Source: PHAA01 sp963665865 (GTDB lineage: Bacteria > Bacillota > Syntrophomonadia > Syntrophomonadales > Syntrophomonadaceae). From it: a stretch of DNA of 64,000 nt. Made by a program: the position numbers and the translations under genes. The notes below the pieces were generated by a model that saw only the letters and a list, made by a program, of their open reading frames with translations, was not told where the DNA came from and did no database searches. This document shows, piece by piece, positions 26,144 through 34,901 of the stretch (position 1 is the stretch's first letter; each line of letters begins with the position of its first letter). The stretch covers positions 2,294,001 through 2,358,000 of the forward strand of contig CAXXWF010000001.1 of the NCBI GenBank assembly GCA_963665865.2, given 5' to 3'.

Positions 26144-27454
26144 TTACTGGAGGAGCTTGAGAACCTGTTGAGGCTGTTGGTTAGCTTGGGCAAGCATTGC
26201 CTGAGCAGCCTGGGAAAGAACATTGTCCTTTGAGTACTCGGCCATTTCTGAAGCCATATCTACATCTGTTACTGATGATTGTGCAGCTGTTAAATTCTCT
26301 GATGTTGTTCCCAGGTTATTTATGGTGCTCTCTAATCTGTTTTGGTATGCACCAAGTTTAGCTCTTTCCGAAGAAACAGTCGCGGTTGCTACATCAATAG
26401 CAGACAGTGCTGCCGCTGCACCGACTTCAGTTGAAAAATCCAAACCATTTACACCAAGTGCTGTTGATGTCATACTATTTATTGAAACGCTCATGGTTTG
26501 ACCCTCGTTCGCTCCAATTTGCATAGTTAAGGAATCATTATTTGCAGTAATAGTAGCTGCAGCTGTACTTCCAATTCTAATTTTTAATCCTTCAGAAGTA
26601 CCTGACGTCATAGTTATTGTATTACCTACTGCTGTGTAACTTCCGCTAGCCGAAATAGTTGCGTTAACACCTACAGATACTACCGAAGTTCCTTGTGCTG
26701 CTGTATCTGAAGTGAAAGTTGCAGCACTTCCTACATCGCTGGTAGTTAAAGTCAAGTTAGCAGTTGTTGCGGTTGCTGTAACCCCAATGCCTGCATCATT
26801 GATAGTTTTAACAACATCAGCACTTGTGGAACCTGCTGCAAATGAAAAGGTTGTACCATTGACAGTAAGAGTTGTTGCTGCGGTTGTAACACCTGAAGCG
26901 AACGCAGCAGTTCTTGTGGCTGTTGCAGCGGTAGCAAGAGTTGCTCCAGTTATCGTAAGTGCAGCACCATCAGTAGTTGCTGCTGTGCCACCTAATACTG
27001 AATCAAGTGCATTACTTGATGTTCCAGTAACACCTGCTCCACCGTTTAATAAATTTTTGGTATTAAATTGAGTTGTATTAGCAATATTATCTAATTGAGC
27101 AATTAATTCGTCTGCTTCAGTCGAAATAGCTTCTCTGTCTGCAGTTGTGTTCGTATCATTGGATGCCTGGTTGGCCAGCTCCCTCATTCTCTGCAGAATT
27201 GAAGTCGTTTCAGTTAAAGCACCATCAGCTGTCTGTACTAATGAAACAGCATCTTGAGCATTACTTGAAGCTGTATCTAAGCCTCTGATTTGGCCTTTCA
27301 TCTTTTCAGATATCGCCAGACCTGCTGCGTCATCTGCTGCTGTAGTGATTGCAGCACCCGAAGAAAGTTTTTGCATTGAAGTGCTTGCAGAACCGGAATT
27401 AGCATTTGTGTTTCTGATTGCGTTGTTTGCCATTAGATTGTGTCCAATTATCAT
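26144..27454 (-). CDS. fliC: Flagellin
   Basis: Filament subunit of 436 residues. Conserved D0/D1 ends: MIIGHNLMANNAIRNTNANS at the N-terminus, LSSGAAITTAADDAAGLAIS, and at the C-terminus VDMASEMAEYSKDNVLSQAA then QPQQVLKLLQ. The centre (about residues 145-305) is Ala/Thr/Ser/Val-rich and variable, a likely carrier of O-linked glycans made by the neighbouring locus. AAGGAGGAA precedes the ATG. A sigma-28-type promoter, a CsrA-type hairpin and a terminator define it as a separately regulated gene. Confidence 0.96.
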   Translation of the reverse strand: MIIGHNLMANNAIRNTNANSGSASTSMQKLSSGAAITTAADDAAGLAISEKMKGQIRGLDTASSNAQDAVSLVQTADGALTETTSILQRMRELANQASNDTNTTADREAISTEADELIAQLDNIANTTQFNTKNLLNGGAGVTGTSSNALDSVLGGTAATTDGAALTITGATLATAATATRTAAFASGVTTAATTLTVNGTTFSFAAGSTSADVVKTINDAGIGVTATATTANLTLTTSDVGSAATFTSDTAAQGTSVVSVGVNATISASGSYTAVGNTITMTSGTSEGLKIRIGSTAAATITANNDSLTMQIGANEGQTMSVSINSMTSTALGVNGLDFSTEVGAAAALSAIDVATATVSSERAKLGAYQNRLESTINNLGTTSENLTAAQSSVTDVDMASEMAEYSKDNVLSQAAQAMLAQANQQPQQVLKLLQ

Positions 27455-27481
27455 TATAAATTCCTCCTTGAATTTTTTAGT

Positions 27482-27497
27482 CAGGCATCCTTGCCCG
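27482..27497 (-). promoter_or_regulatory. Candidate CsrA-binding hairpin in the fliC leader
   Basis: Minus strand C-G-GGCA, loop AGGA, TGCC-T-G, a six-pair stem with one G-U pair, presenting GGA in the tetraloop. This is the established CsrA recognition form. A second GGA lies in the Shine-Dalgarno site (CAAGGAGGAA) about 20 bases downstream. This mirrors the two-site arrangement of the hag leader in Bacillus subtilis. csrA and fliW are both encoded 4 kb away. Confidence 0.75.
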
Positions 27498-27604
27498 CTT
27501 TAAAGTTGAGTTCTTTGAGTTTGCCAGCGCGACATCCATATCACCCTGTAACCTTCCCGGGGCCCCTGGGAAGATTTATCCACTTTTTTGGAACTCATTA
27601 TTAT

Positions 27605-27631
27605 ATATCGACCGTTTATTTAGAAAGTTTA
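27605..27631 (-). promoter_or_regulatory. Sigma-28 (SigD)-type promoter of fliC
   Basis: Minus strand TAAA (27631-27628), exactly 15 bases, GTCGATAT (27612-27605). The consensus is TAAA-N15-GCCGATAA, so six of eight -10 bases match. The start would lie near 27598, giving a leader of about 140 bases that contains the CsrA hairpin and a strong GC-rich hairpin at 27553-27573. Confidence 0.8.
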
Positions 27632-27711
27632 GTGATTCCAGGGCAAAAAGTGTATTTATATGCTAACCTCCCATGGTCGGAGGCCACAACCACCTATGAA
27701 AATCTAACTGT

Positions 27712-27855
27712 AACGTCATCCTGAACGAAGTGAAGCATCCTTACTTAATAGTGCCGCCTGCGGCACATATGTAGTCCCCGCAGGGGGGATCTTATCGCCG
27801 GATATAGTCTTCTCCCAAGGAGATCCTTCGTTACACTCAGGATGACACGAACGTT
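27712..27855. repeat. Intergenic element with inverted GTCATCCTGA ends (MITE-like)
   Basis: Left arm 27712-27742 (AACGTCATCCTGAACGAAG...) and right arm 27817-27855 read as imperfect inverted copies; each carries the common GTCATCCTGA-xxGAAG-x-ATC dispersed motif. The centre contains two further palindromes (GTGCCGCCTGCGGCAC and CCCCGCAGGGG). No coding capacity. It lies upstream of the fliC promoter between fliS and fliC. A non-autonomous mobile element is likely but not proven. Confidence 0.5.
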
Positions 27856-27875
27856 ATTTTCTTACTAATAGCGAA

Positions 27876-27943
27876 GAGGAGACTTCAGTCTCCTCTACAT
27901 ATCGGTATTTTTTAGCTGATCGGAGACTAAAGTCTCCTCTACG
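27876..27943. repeat. Two adjacent GGAGACT..AGTCTCC palindromes
   Basis: GAGGAGACT-TC-AGTCTCCTC at 27876-27895 and CGGAGACT-AA-AGTCTCCTCTACG at 27921-27943, related to the GGCGACT family elsewhere in the window and sharing the TCTAC tail. Between the fliS end and this pair (27944-27995) I see nothing else. Changed bases in the two arms compensate each other (GGAGACT/AGTCTCC versus GGCGACT/AGTCGCC), so the hairpin is preserved across copies. Confidence 0.55.
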
Positions 27944-27995
27944 GATTCTTTTCTACGGAATATTAGAATCTGGGGTTACGCTGGGGAATCTTCAG

Positions 27996-28403
27996 TTATT
28001 TAGCAATTTTTTCGTACCCATTATTGGATGCAGAAGAATGTCCCTCTACTATGATTTGAGCCCAGGCACCTCTTAGATCCTCAATCATCTCCAACACTTC
28101 CTGCGCATATTGGCTGTCTTTCTTAAGATTAGCCTGAATCAATTGGGAATGCATATATCTATAGAATCGCAAAAATTTTTCGGCCATTTCTCCGGCTTCA
28201 AAATTTAATCCACACATGAGTTGGGCGACAATATTCTGAGAACGAATCAGATTATGGTGGGCTTCCTCCATATCTCCGTCTTGTATTGACTTTATAGCCA
28301 GTTTAATAAATTTCCTGGCGCCATCGTAGAGCATCAGTACTAACTGTTCACTGGAAGCGGTATTTATCTGGTTTTTCTTATAGGCATTAACATTAGGGTT
28401 CAT
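27996..28403 (-). CDS. fliS: Flagellin export chaperone FliS
   Basis: Binds flagellin in the cytoplasm and prevents premature polymerisation. The 135-residue protein has the FliS core: NAYKKNQINTASSEQLVLML, YDGARKFIKLAIKSI and a four-helix pattern, with a GGAGGG site 7 bases before the ATG. It is the last gene of the late operon flgM to fliS. Confidence 0.93.
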   Translation of the reverse strand: MNPNVNAYKKNQINTASSEQLVLMLYDGARKFIKLAIKSIQDGDMEEAHHNLIRSQNIVAQLMCGLNFEAGEMAEKFLRFYRYMHSQLIQANLKKDSQYAQEVLEMIEDLRGAWAQIIVEGHSSASNNGYEKIAK

Positions 28404-28424
28404 ATTTTACCCTCCTTCATCCAT

Positions 28425-28799
28425 TTAAATTAGTTCATCTAGAGTAAACCCCGTGGTGTTAAATTTCATAAGCAGTTCGAATACTTTCTCGGGCAGCATC
28501 TCCGCAATTATGTTCTTATTATCTGCATCAATCAGCTGTACCTTTATTACTCCCTGGTTATTAATAATTTGAAAACAAAGCGGAATTTTATTAAGTTCCA
28601 ACAGTTTATTCAGCTTCTCAACCGCAGTAATTAAATTTTGCAGAGGAGGTTCGGAATGACGCTTTTCTTTTTCTTCATCTTTTTTATCCTTTTGGTTATC
28701 ACTGACTTTTGTTTTTTTAGTTTCAATTACTACCGGCTTTTGGGTCTGGACTTTAATATTATTAACAATTATTGGATCAATTCCATGGATACTAGTCAA
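28425..28799 (-). CDS. FlaG-like protein (second copy)
   Basis: Roughly 124 residues; a charged, Lys/Glu-rich middle (KVSDNQKDKKDEEKEKRH) and a C-terminal FlaG-like domain: LNKLLELNKIPLCFQIINN, then VIKVQLIDADNKNIIAEMLP and KVFELLMKF. The classic FlaG ending has VIREIPPEK; here it is IIAEMLPEK. The start is uncertain; I place it at the TTG at 28799 after GGGGGAG. A more canonical FlaG is encoded at 30869-31240, so the late operon has two of this family. Confidence 0.7.
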   Translation of the reverse strand: MTSIHGIDPIIVNNIKVQTQKPVVIETKKTKVSDNQKDKKDEEKEKRHSEPPLQNLITAVEKLNKLLELNKIPLCFQIINNQGVIKVQLIDADNKNIIAEMLPEKVFELLMKFNTTGFTLDELI

Positions 28800-28838
28800 A
28801 CTGCTCCCCCCCAAGACTGATTTTTACGATATTACAGC

Positions 28839-29258
28839 CTACTTCATTTTATCCAGCAGCATGCCTTCCATTTTCATATTTTCACCTCTGTATTGAGCGT
28901 GGGTCAGCTTGTTTTTTCGGGCATTTATCAGCTTCTCAAATATCTGGTCCTGGTTGTTTTTTAACAACTGAATATTTTTATCATCTAAAGCAACTGCTCT
29001 GGACATAATCTCCCTGGTCTTCATATTTATGATTCGCAGAGAATCATTTTTGTCCGCTATATTATCCGGGAGATCCAGATTCAGCAAATTAACCTGTTCC
29101 ATAATATTCTGCTTTTGACTAATAATATTTAATATAAATTCATAGTTGTCCTGGCTGATAGCTTCCGCTTGTTGCTCGGACAGTTTTAAGAATTTTTCCA
29201 TGAGACCTTGTTTTTGTTGAGCCAATCTGACCATATTATCGAAATCCATATCCTGCAT
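28839..29258 (-). CDS. Probable FliT-like export chaperone
   Basis: 139-residue, wholly helical, Gln/Asn/Lys-rich protein in the position of fliT, between fliD and fliS. The sequence has coiled-coil character (QKQGLMEKFLKLSEQQAEAI) and resembles FlgN/FliT-type chaperones in size and composition. Sequence identity to FliT cannot be asserted by eye; the call rests mainly on location. Confidence 0.6.
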   Translation of the reverse strand: MQDMDFDNMVRLAQQKQGLMEKFLKLSEQQAEAISQDNYEFILNIISQKQNIMEQVNLLNLDLPDNIADKNDSLRIINMKTREIMSRAVALDDKNIQLLKNNQDQIFEKLINARKNKLTHAQYRGENMKMEGMLLDKMK

Positions 29259-29283
29259 TGAATCGCCTTCTTACTTACTTACT

Positions 29284-30849
29284 TTATGAACTTAACATTG
29301 AAGTTAGCCATGAAGTTTGAGTATTCATTAAATAAATTGTCTGTTCCATCGAGGAAAATTTTGCATAGTATTTGTCCTCTTTTTTATCCAGTTTTGTTTC
29401 CCAGTCGTCAATTTCATCGCTCAATTTTGTTAATTGTTTCCCTATATAACTGCTGTCAACCGTGCTAGTAGTGGAGTCACTGCCAGCTTTATCGGCAAGA
29501 TACGAAATTCCATTCACCGTTGTCGTGTAAAGCTTCACGGCAATGCCTTTTTGACTACTGACAGTACTAGAATTTGCAAACAGCTCTTTCACCGCGTCTG
29601 GATCAGCAGCAAGGGCTTCCCGGAGAGCATCCTCATCTATAACCATCTGCCCGTTTGTATCATATGATTCGCTGGCAATACCTATTGAACTTAAAGAGGT
29701 GTATGCCCCGATTCCTTTTACAACGCCGGTCACGGTGGTTCTTAGATTACTAATGACATTTTTTAACATCGTATCGTTTCTTAACAATCCACTTTTTGCT
29801 TTTTCTTCCCATTTGGTAATATCAGAATCGCTCATTTCATCTTTTTGGGCATCGGTAAGCGGTGGATAGTCTGGGTCACGTTCTTCCGTTAATTTATCAT
29901 ATAAGGTTTTTAAAGTCGTATTGTAAGAATCAATGAATTTTGTTATAGAAGCGACTACAGCATCTACATCCCTGGTTACGGTGATGGTAGTACTGTTCTT
30001 AGAAATGTCCGCACTTTTAAGATTAAGGGTTATTCCATTTACGGTAATCGCATTAGTACTAGACTCCAAACCGGTGGCATCGCCAAAATCTATGGATGCA
30101 TTCTGTCCTTTGTAGCTTACCCCGTCATCAATATTCAGTTTCAATATGGAATTATTGGTGCCCGTCGAGAACAAGTTGGCGCTGTCTGTGATGGTAGTTT
30201 CTGCAGCACTGCCCGTGCTGTCGGAATTAAGAAAGAAGCGATTTCGGGTGCTGTCATAGCTGGCTGCAACCCCCAGATCAGCTTCATTTATTTTGGATGC
30301 AACCGTGGTGAGATTGTCAACGTCAAGATCAAACGTCAAAGCCGTTCCGTTTATAGTAACCGTAATATCATCGGTTGAACTATACCCCCTCGAGCCGAAC
30401 TCTGTAAACTGATCGAACAGCGTTAAAGAATTACCAGACGAATTTTTTCCACTTGTTAACGCGGCGGTGCTGGCCTTGGACACCCCGGTTGCAAGTTGAT
30501 TAACTTTAATGTTATAAGTGCCATCAGTAGCATTTGCAGCTGCGGTTGCGGTTGCAGCACTTTCGTTGGATGAAGCAGCATCTCTAGCCAAAAAGGTGCG
30601 TTCAAGCCGGGTATCGGAAGCAGTCGTCTTGAAATTATACAAGGCGGTATTTAAGGTACGATAGTCTTCCTGCTGCCATTCTAAAGTCTGCTTTTTCTGT
30701 TCCAGCTTGTCTAAAGGCACTCTCGCTGCTTTCATCAAACTGCTGACCATGGAATCAATGTCCAGTCCAGAAGAAAGTCCCGTTATCCTGGAATAATTTG
30801 TAGTAGTGGTGGACGAACTGGACGTACTTGAAGTGCTCGTTGTACTCAT
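29284..30849 (-). CDS. fliD: Flagellar filament cap protein FliD
   Basis: Filament cap, 521 residues. N-terminal FliD domain: ITGLSSGLDIDSMVSSLMKA then ARVPLDKLEQKKQTLEWQQE. C-terminal domain: IDSYNTTLKTLYDKLTEERD, a GVVKGIGAYTSLSSIGI motif, and a final heptad helix ending LMNTQTSWLTSMLSS. The Ser/Thr-rich N-terminus (residues 2-20) is low-complexity. It is in the standard flaG-fliD-fliT-fliS order. Confidence 0.94.
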   Translation of the reverse strand: MSTTSTSSTSSSSTTTTNYSRITGLSSGLDIDSMVSSLMKAARVPLDKLEQKKQTLEWQQEDYRTLNTALYNFKTTASDTRLERTFLARDAASSNESAATATAAANATDGTYNIKVNQLATGVSKASTAALTSGKNSSGNSLTLFDQFTEFGSRGYSSTDDITVTINGTALTFDLDVDNLTTVASKINEADLGVAASYDSTRNRFFLNSDSTGSAAETTITDSANLFSTGTNNSILKLNIDDGVSYKGQNASIDFGDATGLESSTNAITVNGITLNLKSADISKNSTTITVTRDVDAVVASITKFIDSYNTTLKTLYDKLTEERDPDYPPLTDAQKDEMSDSDITKWEEKAKSGLLRNDTMLKNVISNLRTTVTGVVKGIGAYTSLSSIGIASESYDTNGQMVIDEDALREALAADPDAVKELFANSSTVSSQKGIAVKLYTTTVNGISYLADKAGSDSTTSTVDSSYIGKQLTKLSDEIDDWETKLDKKEDKYYAKFSSMEQTIYLMNTQTSWLTSMLSS

Positions 30850-30868
30850 TTTCCCAAATCCCCTTCCC

Positions 30869-31240
30869 TTATACCTTCTCGTCTACCAGCAATCCACTCT
30901 CTTCCAATGCCATGGCTAATCTATCCAAAGATTTTTCTGAGGGTATTTCTCGAATTACCTCGCCAGTGTTCGTATCCACTACTCTTATCATTATTTCATT
31001 CGTTTTATCGTGGAGAGAAATGTCCAGCTTGGTACTATGCGCTGCCAAAGATTTATTGATCTGTGCTATAGTATTTTTTATTTGCTCTTCGCTAACCTGC
31101 CTATTTTCTTTATCTTCAGGCAACTCCTGGTTTTTCTGCTGAACTTGCTGGTTATCTGTCCTTTCACTATTGCCAGGGACTATATGGAGTTTTGATCTTG
31201 TGATAATTTCAGTTACGTTATTAACTGCAGAGATTTCCAA
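30869..31240 (-). CDS. flaG: FlaG family protein
   Basis: Small protein linked to filament length in other species. C-terminal FlaG motif is clear: LDISLHDKTNEIMIRVVDTN then GEVIREIPSEKSLDRL. About 123 residues from the TTG at 31240, which has a perfect AAAGGAGGT 6 bases upstream; the longer open frame back to 31288 overlaps csrA and is not needed. It sits between csrA and fliD. Confidence 0.9.
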   Translation of the reverse strand: MEISAVNNVTEIITRSKLHIVPGNSERTDNQQVQQKNQELPEDKENRQVSEEQIKNTIAQINKSLAAHSTKLDISLHDKTNEIMIRVVDTNTGEVIREIPSEKSLDRLAMALEESGLLVDEKV

Positions 31241-31257
31241 AGTAATTACCTCCTTTG

Positions 31258-31488
31258 CTAATCTGGCTTGTCTAACATAATACTCCAATTCAAACTCACA
31301 CCGTCAATTTGTCCAGCCGATAAATTTTCTTTTTTAACAGCTTCAATTATTTCTTCTCTAACAATGGGTATATCTTTATCAGCCATTATCCCAAGTTTCA
31401 CTTTATTTCCTTCAATGGCTACAATTCTAATTCTAATGTTATCGCCAATTACGATTCCTTCATCCACTTTTCTGGTAAGCACAAGCAT
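31258..31488 (-). CDS. csrA: Translational regulator CsrA
   Basis: RNA-binding protein of 76 residues that blocks ribosome access at GGA sites. The sequence starts MLVLTRKVDEGIVIGDNIRI and retains the RNA-contacting Leu4 and Arg44 (DIPIVREEI). The C-terminal tail of about 15 residues is the FliW-binding extension seen in Gram-positive CsrA. It is directly after fliW, so FliW-CsrA partner switching on flagellin translation is the expected role. Confidence 0.96.
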   Translation of the reverse strand: MLVLTRKVDEGIVIGDNIRIRIVAIEGNKVKLGIMADKDIPIVREEIIEAVKKENLSAGQIDGVSLNWSIMLDKPD

Positions 31489-31491
31489 TTC

Positions 31492-31947
31492 TTAGCCCCC
31501 ATAATTCAATTTCTTAGAATCGTTGGTTAAAAGAGGGTATTTAATGGTATTATTGTCTCTTTCGAAAACTATTTGCTTACCCTTCTTCTTCGTCCAGTTT
31601 ATTATCACTGGCCCAACCAGATTGGTTGTAGCATCTTTGAAACCGCTTTTAGGAACAGTTACAATTGTATAAACAAGTACATCTTCTGGAATAGATATAT
31701 CCAGTTTTTCTAAAATATCATCATTTAATTCTACGCAATAGCCTTTTCTTATGGTAAATGGATCTACCAATAAAAACGCCAAATCAGTATTCTCAATGGA
31801 TTGCAGCCACTTGAAATCAGGGCTTTCAGCTATGTCCACCAGGACAAAATTGGTTAAGTTCTCAAATCCTAATAAGCCAGGATTAATATTAATAATGTCC
31901 TGCTCTTCAACCACTCGTTCTCCTAACCTGGCTGTTTTGATTATCAT
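31492..31947 (-). CDS. fliW: Flagellar assembly factor FliW
   Basis: Protein antagonist of CsrA that also binds flagellin. The family motif NINPGLLGFENLTNFVLVDI is intact, followed by SPDFKWLQSIENTDLAFLLV and a beta-barrel pattern. The ATG at 31947 (MIIKTARLG) follows AAGGAG by 9 bases. It is separated from csrA by 3 bases, which gives stoichiometric coupling. Confidence 0.95.
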   Translation of the reverse strand: MIIKTARLGERVVEEQDIININPGLLGFENLTNFVLVDIAESPDFKWLQSIENTDLAFLLVDPFTIRKGYCVELNDDILEKLDISIPEDVLVYTIVTVPKSGFKDATTNLVGPVIINWTKKKGKQIVFERDNNTIKYPLLTNDSKKLNYGG

Positions 31948-31963
31948 ATTTATCAACTCCTTA

Positions 31964-32935
31964 TTATGTTAAGAAATCCAATAAGCTGGGTAGAATTGTT
32001 TTGGCTCCCACTGAAAGTGATGCCTCATATATGGCCTCCTGGCTGCTATATGAAGCTGACGCTTCGGCATAATCAGCATCTCCCAATTCACTAATGAGGG
32101 TGGTGAGACTGGCAGTGTAAGTTTCTGCCCGACTTTGTGCCAATTCAATCCGGTTAAGCTTGGCTCCAACCACTGCTCTTTCGGAAATCACATTATCAGT
32201 TTGGGCATCTATATCGGTAAGGATATCACCAACTGCATTTTGATCGGCGTCCTCTAAACTGGTTCTTAATTTAATCAATGTATCAAATAGCGCATTTACA
32301 TCATCACTGCCATCGGCACTGGTATGAAATGTCGTTCTCCCGGCAGATATGTCCATGGTTACTCCCGATCCGATCGCAATTTCTTGCGAATAGGTTGCAT
32401 CCAATAAGGTTCCTAAATCACTATTAGTATCACTATAACTGTCACTAACAAACTGAACTGCAGTTATATTACTGCCATCACTATCTTGACCAGTTATTTC
32501 AAAAGGGGCGGCAGAAGTATTGCTGCCACCAAATATAAACTTACCACCATAGTCACTATTAGCTACTCCCAACAGTTCTCCTATCATACCATCTACTTCG
32601 TCTGCTAGAGCCTGCATGGAATCGTCCGTTGTTGTTCCGGTTGAACCGGAGACCGTTGCTTCCCTGGCCCGCAGCAAAATATCGTCAACACTTGCCAGGG
32701 CTCCATCTACGGTCGTCAGCCATCCGCTTGCCATCTCCATATTACTGTCGTACTGTTCCTGGGAATTCAAAGCTGAATTAGCCTCAAGTATTTTGGCAGC
32801 AGCAATAGGATCATCCGAAGACTTGGTTACTCGTGTACTCGTTGAAAGCTGGTCTTCATATACTTGCAGCTGGCTAAGATTTTTATTTACATTATTCAAT
32901 AGTGATCGAGTTAGCATTTTAGAAGTAACTCGCAT
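31964..32935 (-). CDS. flgL: Flagellar hook-filament junction protein FlgL
   Basis: Hook-associated protein 3, 323 residues. Flagellin-like ends are present: RVTSKMLTRSLLNNVNKNLS, then YEDQLSTSTRVTKSSDDPIA, and a C-terminal helix (DADYAEASASYSSQEAIYEA). The C-terminal LPSLLDFL motif is typical. It follows flgK. Confidence 0.95.
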   Translation of the reverse strand: MRVTSKMLTRSLLNNVNKNLSQLQVYEDQLSTSTRVTKSSDDPIAAAKILEANSALNSQEQYDSNMEMASGWLTTVDGALASVDDILLRAREATVSGSTGTTTDDSMQALADEVDGMIGELLGVANSDYGGKFIFGGSNTSAAPFEITGQDSDGSNITAVQFVSDSYSDTNSDLGTLLDATYSQEIAIGSGVTMDISAGRTTFHTSADGSDDVNALFDTLIKLRTSLEDADQNAVGDILTDIDAQTDNVISERAVVGAKLNRIELAQSRAETYTASLTTLISELGDADYAEASASYSSQEAIYEASLSVGAKTILPSLLDFLT

Positions 32936-32945
32936 CTAAATTCAC

Positions 32946-34388
32946 CTACGCCTTCATATTGTTAATGATAGTATCTAACATTTCATCTATAACGCTGATT
33001 ATTTGGGCACAGGCAGAAAATGCATGCTGATAAAGCACTGTATTAGCAGTTTCTTCATCCAGAGACACTCCTGAGTTGGATTCTTTTTTAGTGGTTAGGT
33101 TGTCCACCAAGGTTTGTTGATTATCAACATTATCGCTGGCTTCACTTACCCGACTTCCCAGTTCAGTTATCATATCCTGATAAAAATCACCAATGGTTAT
33201 GGTACCTGTACCTGAATTCTCTAAAACCTTATTTGTAGAATCGTAGTTCAGTTCAGTATCTTTTAAGTCTGCAATCTGCAGAGCTATATCACCATTACCT
33301 TCCAGGTCCGCGTCTTGCGAGGCTGCAATTTTGGAGACATCATCTTCAATATCGGGATTAACATAGATATTGCCAGCAGTGAAGTCACTTTCGGTAGTTA
33401 TTACATTCCCGTCTTCGTCCTTGAAGACAAAAAAATCTTCCCCGGATTCGCCGTCGAGGTCTTTACCCGTGGCATGAATATCATTGACACTGGTGGCTAT
33501 AGCTACCGCAACGGTATTTAACTGATTGATATAATACTGTATCGTATCGGTTTCATCTTCATCTCCGCTTAAATGTATAAGGGCTGCCAATGAACCATCC
33601 GTTATGGTTGCACTACTAACATCATCGCTATCAATTTCGTTAGAACCATTCTCATCAACGATAACTAGATCTCCTAAGCTGACCTCAACCGCTCCCGTAT
33701 ATTCTCCATTTCCATCCTGTAAATTAGTTACCGTTATATTACCTAAAGCAGATAATTCATCCACCAGCAGATCTCTTGCATCCATGAAATTATTAGGTGT
33801 TTCTCCCCTAGCTACTGATTTTTCAATCTGTGTATTAAGTTCTGCTATTCTCTTAGAAATAGAATTAACATCTTCAATATCTAAGTCTATTTGGCTTTGA
33901 ATATCATCCTGGATATCACTAAGTTGGTCACTTATTTGGCGTATGGTATCCGTTAAAGAAACTGCGTTTTCCTTTAATACTGTGCGTACGGGAGAACTTT
34001 CAGGAGTTGTTGCTACGTCCTGCCAGGCATTCCAAAAGGTGTCTAATTGTTCGTTTAGTCCTGTATCAGTAGGTTCCATAAATAATGTTTCTACATTACT
34101 TAGCGTATCAGATACGGTTGACTCATATTCCAAAGTGGAGGTTTCGTTCCTAATTTGATAATCAATAAAGGTATCCCTAATCCTGGTTACATCAGAAACA
34201 TCCACCCCGCTTCCGAGCTGGGCATCAGTTACTAATCCAGAAATAGGGCTGCTGGCTACCATGCTTACCCGTTGTCTGGTATATCCGTCGGTATTGGCAT
34301 TGGCAATATTATTAGAAGTGACGTCTAGCGCTGTCTGCTGGGCCATCATTCCTTTGAGAGCAGTATTAATCGCCATAAAAGTACTCAT
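32946..34388 (-). CDS. flgK: Flagellar hook-associated protein FlgK
   Basis: Hook-filament junction protein, 480 residues. Rod/hook family N-terminus (FMAINTALKGMMAQQTALDV, TSNNIANANTDGYTRQRV), central FlgK domain with ISDQLSDIQDDIQSQIDLDI, and the C-terminal NVDNQQTLVDNLTTKKESNS then LDEETANTVLYQHAFSACA signature. Confidence 0.96.
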   Translation of the reverse strand: MSTFMAINTALKGMMAQQTALDVTSNNIANANTDGYTRQRVSMVASSPISGLVTDAQLGSGVDVSDVTRIRDTFIDYQIRNETSTLEYESTVSDTLSNVETLFMEPTDTGLNEQLDTFWNAWQDVATTPESSPVRTVLKENAVSLTDTIRQISDQLSDIQDDIQSQIDLDIEDVNSISKRIAELNTQIEKSVARGETPNNFMDARDLLVDELSALGNITVTNLQDGNGEYTGAVEVSLGDLVIVDENGSNEIDSDDVSSATITDGSLAALIHLSGDEDETDTIQYYINQLNTVAVAIATSVNDIHATGKDLDGESGEDFFVFKDEDGNVITTESDFTAGNIYVNPDIEDDVSKIAASQDADLEGNGDIALQIADLKDTELNYDSTNKVLENSGTGTITIGDFYQDMITELGSRVSEASDNVDNQQTLVDNLTTKKESNSGVSLDEETANTVLYQHAFSACAQIISVIDEMLDTIINNMKA

Positions 34389-34404
34389 TGTCTATCTCCA
34401 CTTC

Positions 34405-34890
34405 CTAGATATTGGTATCCAGAATGCCCTTACTGCTTCTTCTTTGCACATCTCCCGATTTTCCGTAAACTAATGTATTATTAACATTGAGAATGCTTAA
34501 TATTTTTTTGGTGTATTTCAAACTTTGTTTTAATAACAAGGTATTTAGTTCATTCTCAGTTTTGATTTTTTGGCAGCTATTTAATATTTCATCCCTGATC
34601 TCTTGGATTATTTGCGAATCATCGCTACTGATATACGGCAACAATTCACTGAAGTTTTTTATCTCAACCCCAATTTTAGGGGATAATTCGTGCAAAATAA
34701 TCAAGCGTTCTTTTTCAAGAACAGCCATTTCTCTCGTGATATAATCTTGCTGTCCAGTAATTGAAAATATTTTATCCACATCATCCAGCTTTAACGCCTG
34801 TAATTGTTCTTTTCCTAATTTATGCAGTTCTTCTATTAGCTTTTTTTGCTCGTGCATTATTGTTATTAGACCGTTTACATCTAATTCCAT
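34405..34890 (-). CDS. flgN: Flagellar chaperone FlgN
   Basis: Export chaperone for FlgK and FlgL, 161 residues, helical. Motifs typical of FlgN: LITIMHEQKKLIEELHKLGK, LKLDDVDKIFSITGQQDYIT, and a C-terminal helix KQSLKYTKKILSILN with the tail YGKSGDVQ. It lies between flgM and flgK, the usual location. Confidence 0.9.
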   Translation of the reverse strand: MELDVNGLITIMHEQKKLIEELHKLGKEQLQALKLDDVDKIFSITGQQDYITREMAVLEKERLIILHELSPKIGVEIKNFSELLPYISSDDSQIIQEIRDEILNSCQKIKTENELNTLLLKQSLKYTKKILSILNVNNTLVYGKSGDVQRRSSKGILDTNI

Positions 34891-34901
34891 TCCATAACCC
34901 C

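Noticed and set aside
27444..27460. FliC start downstream of the first ATG
   Set aside because: The first ATG has a perfect AAGGAGGAA site and starts the conserved D0 region.
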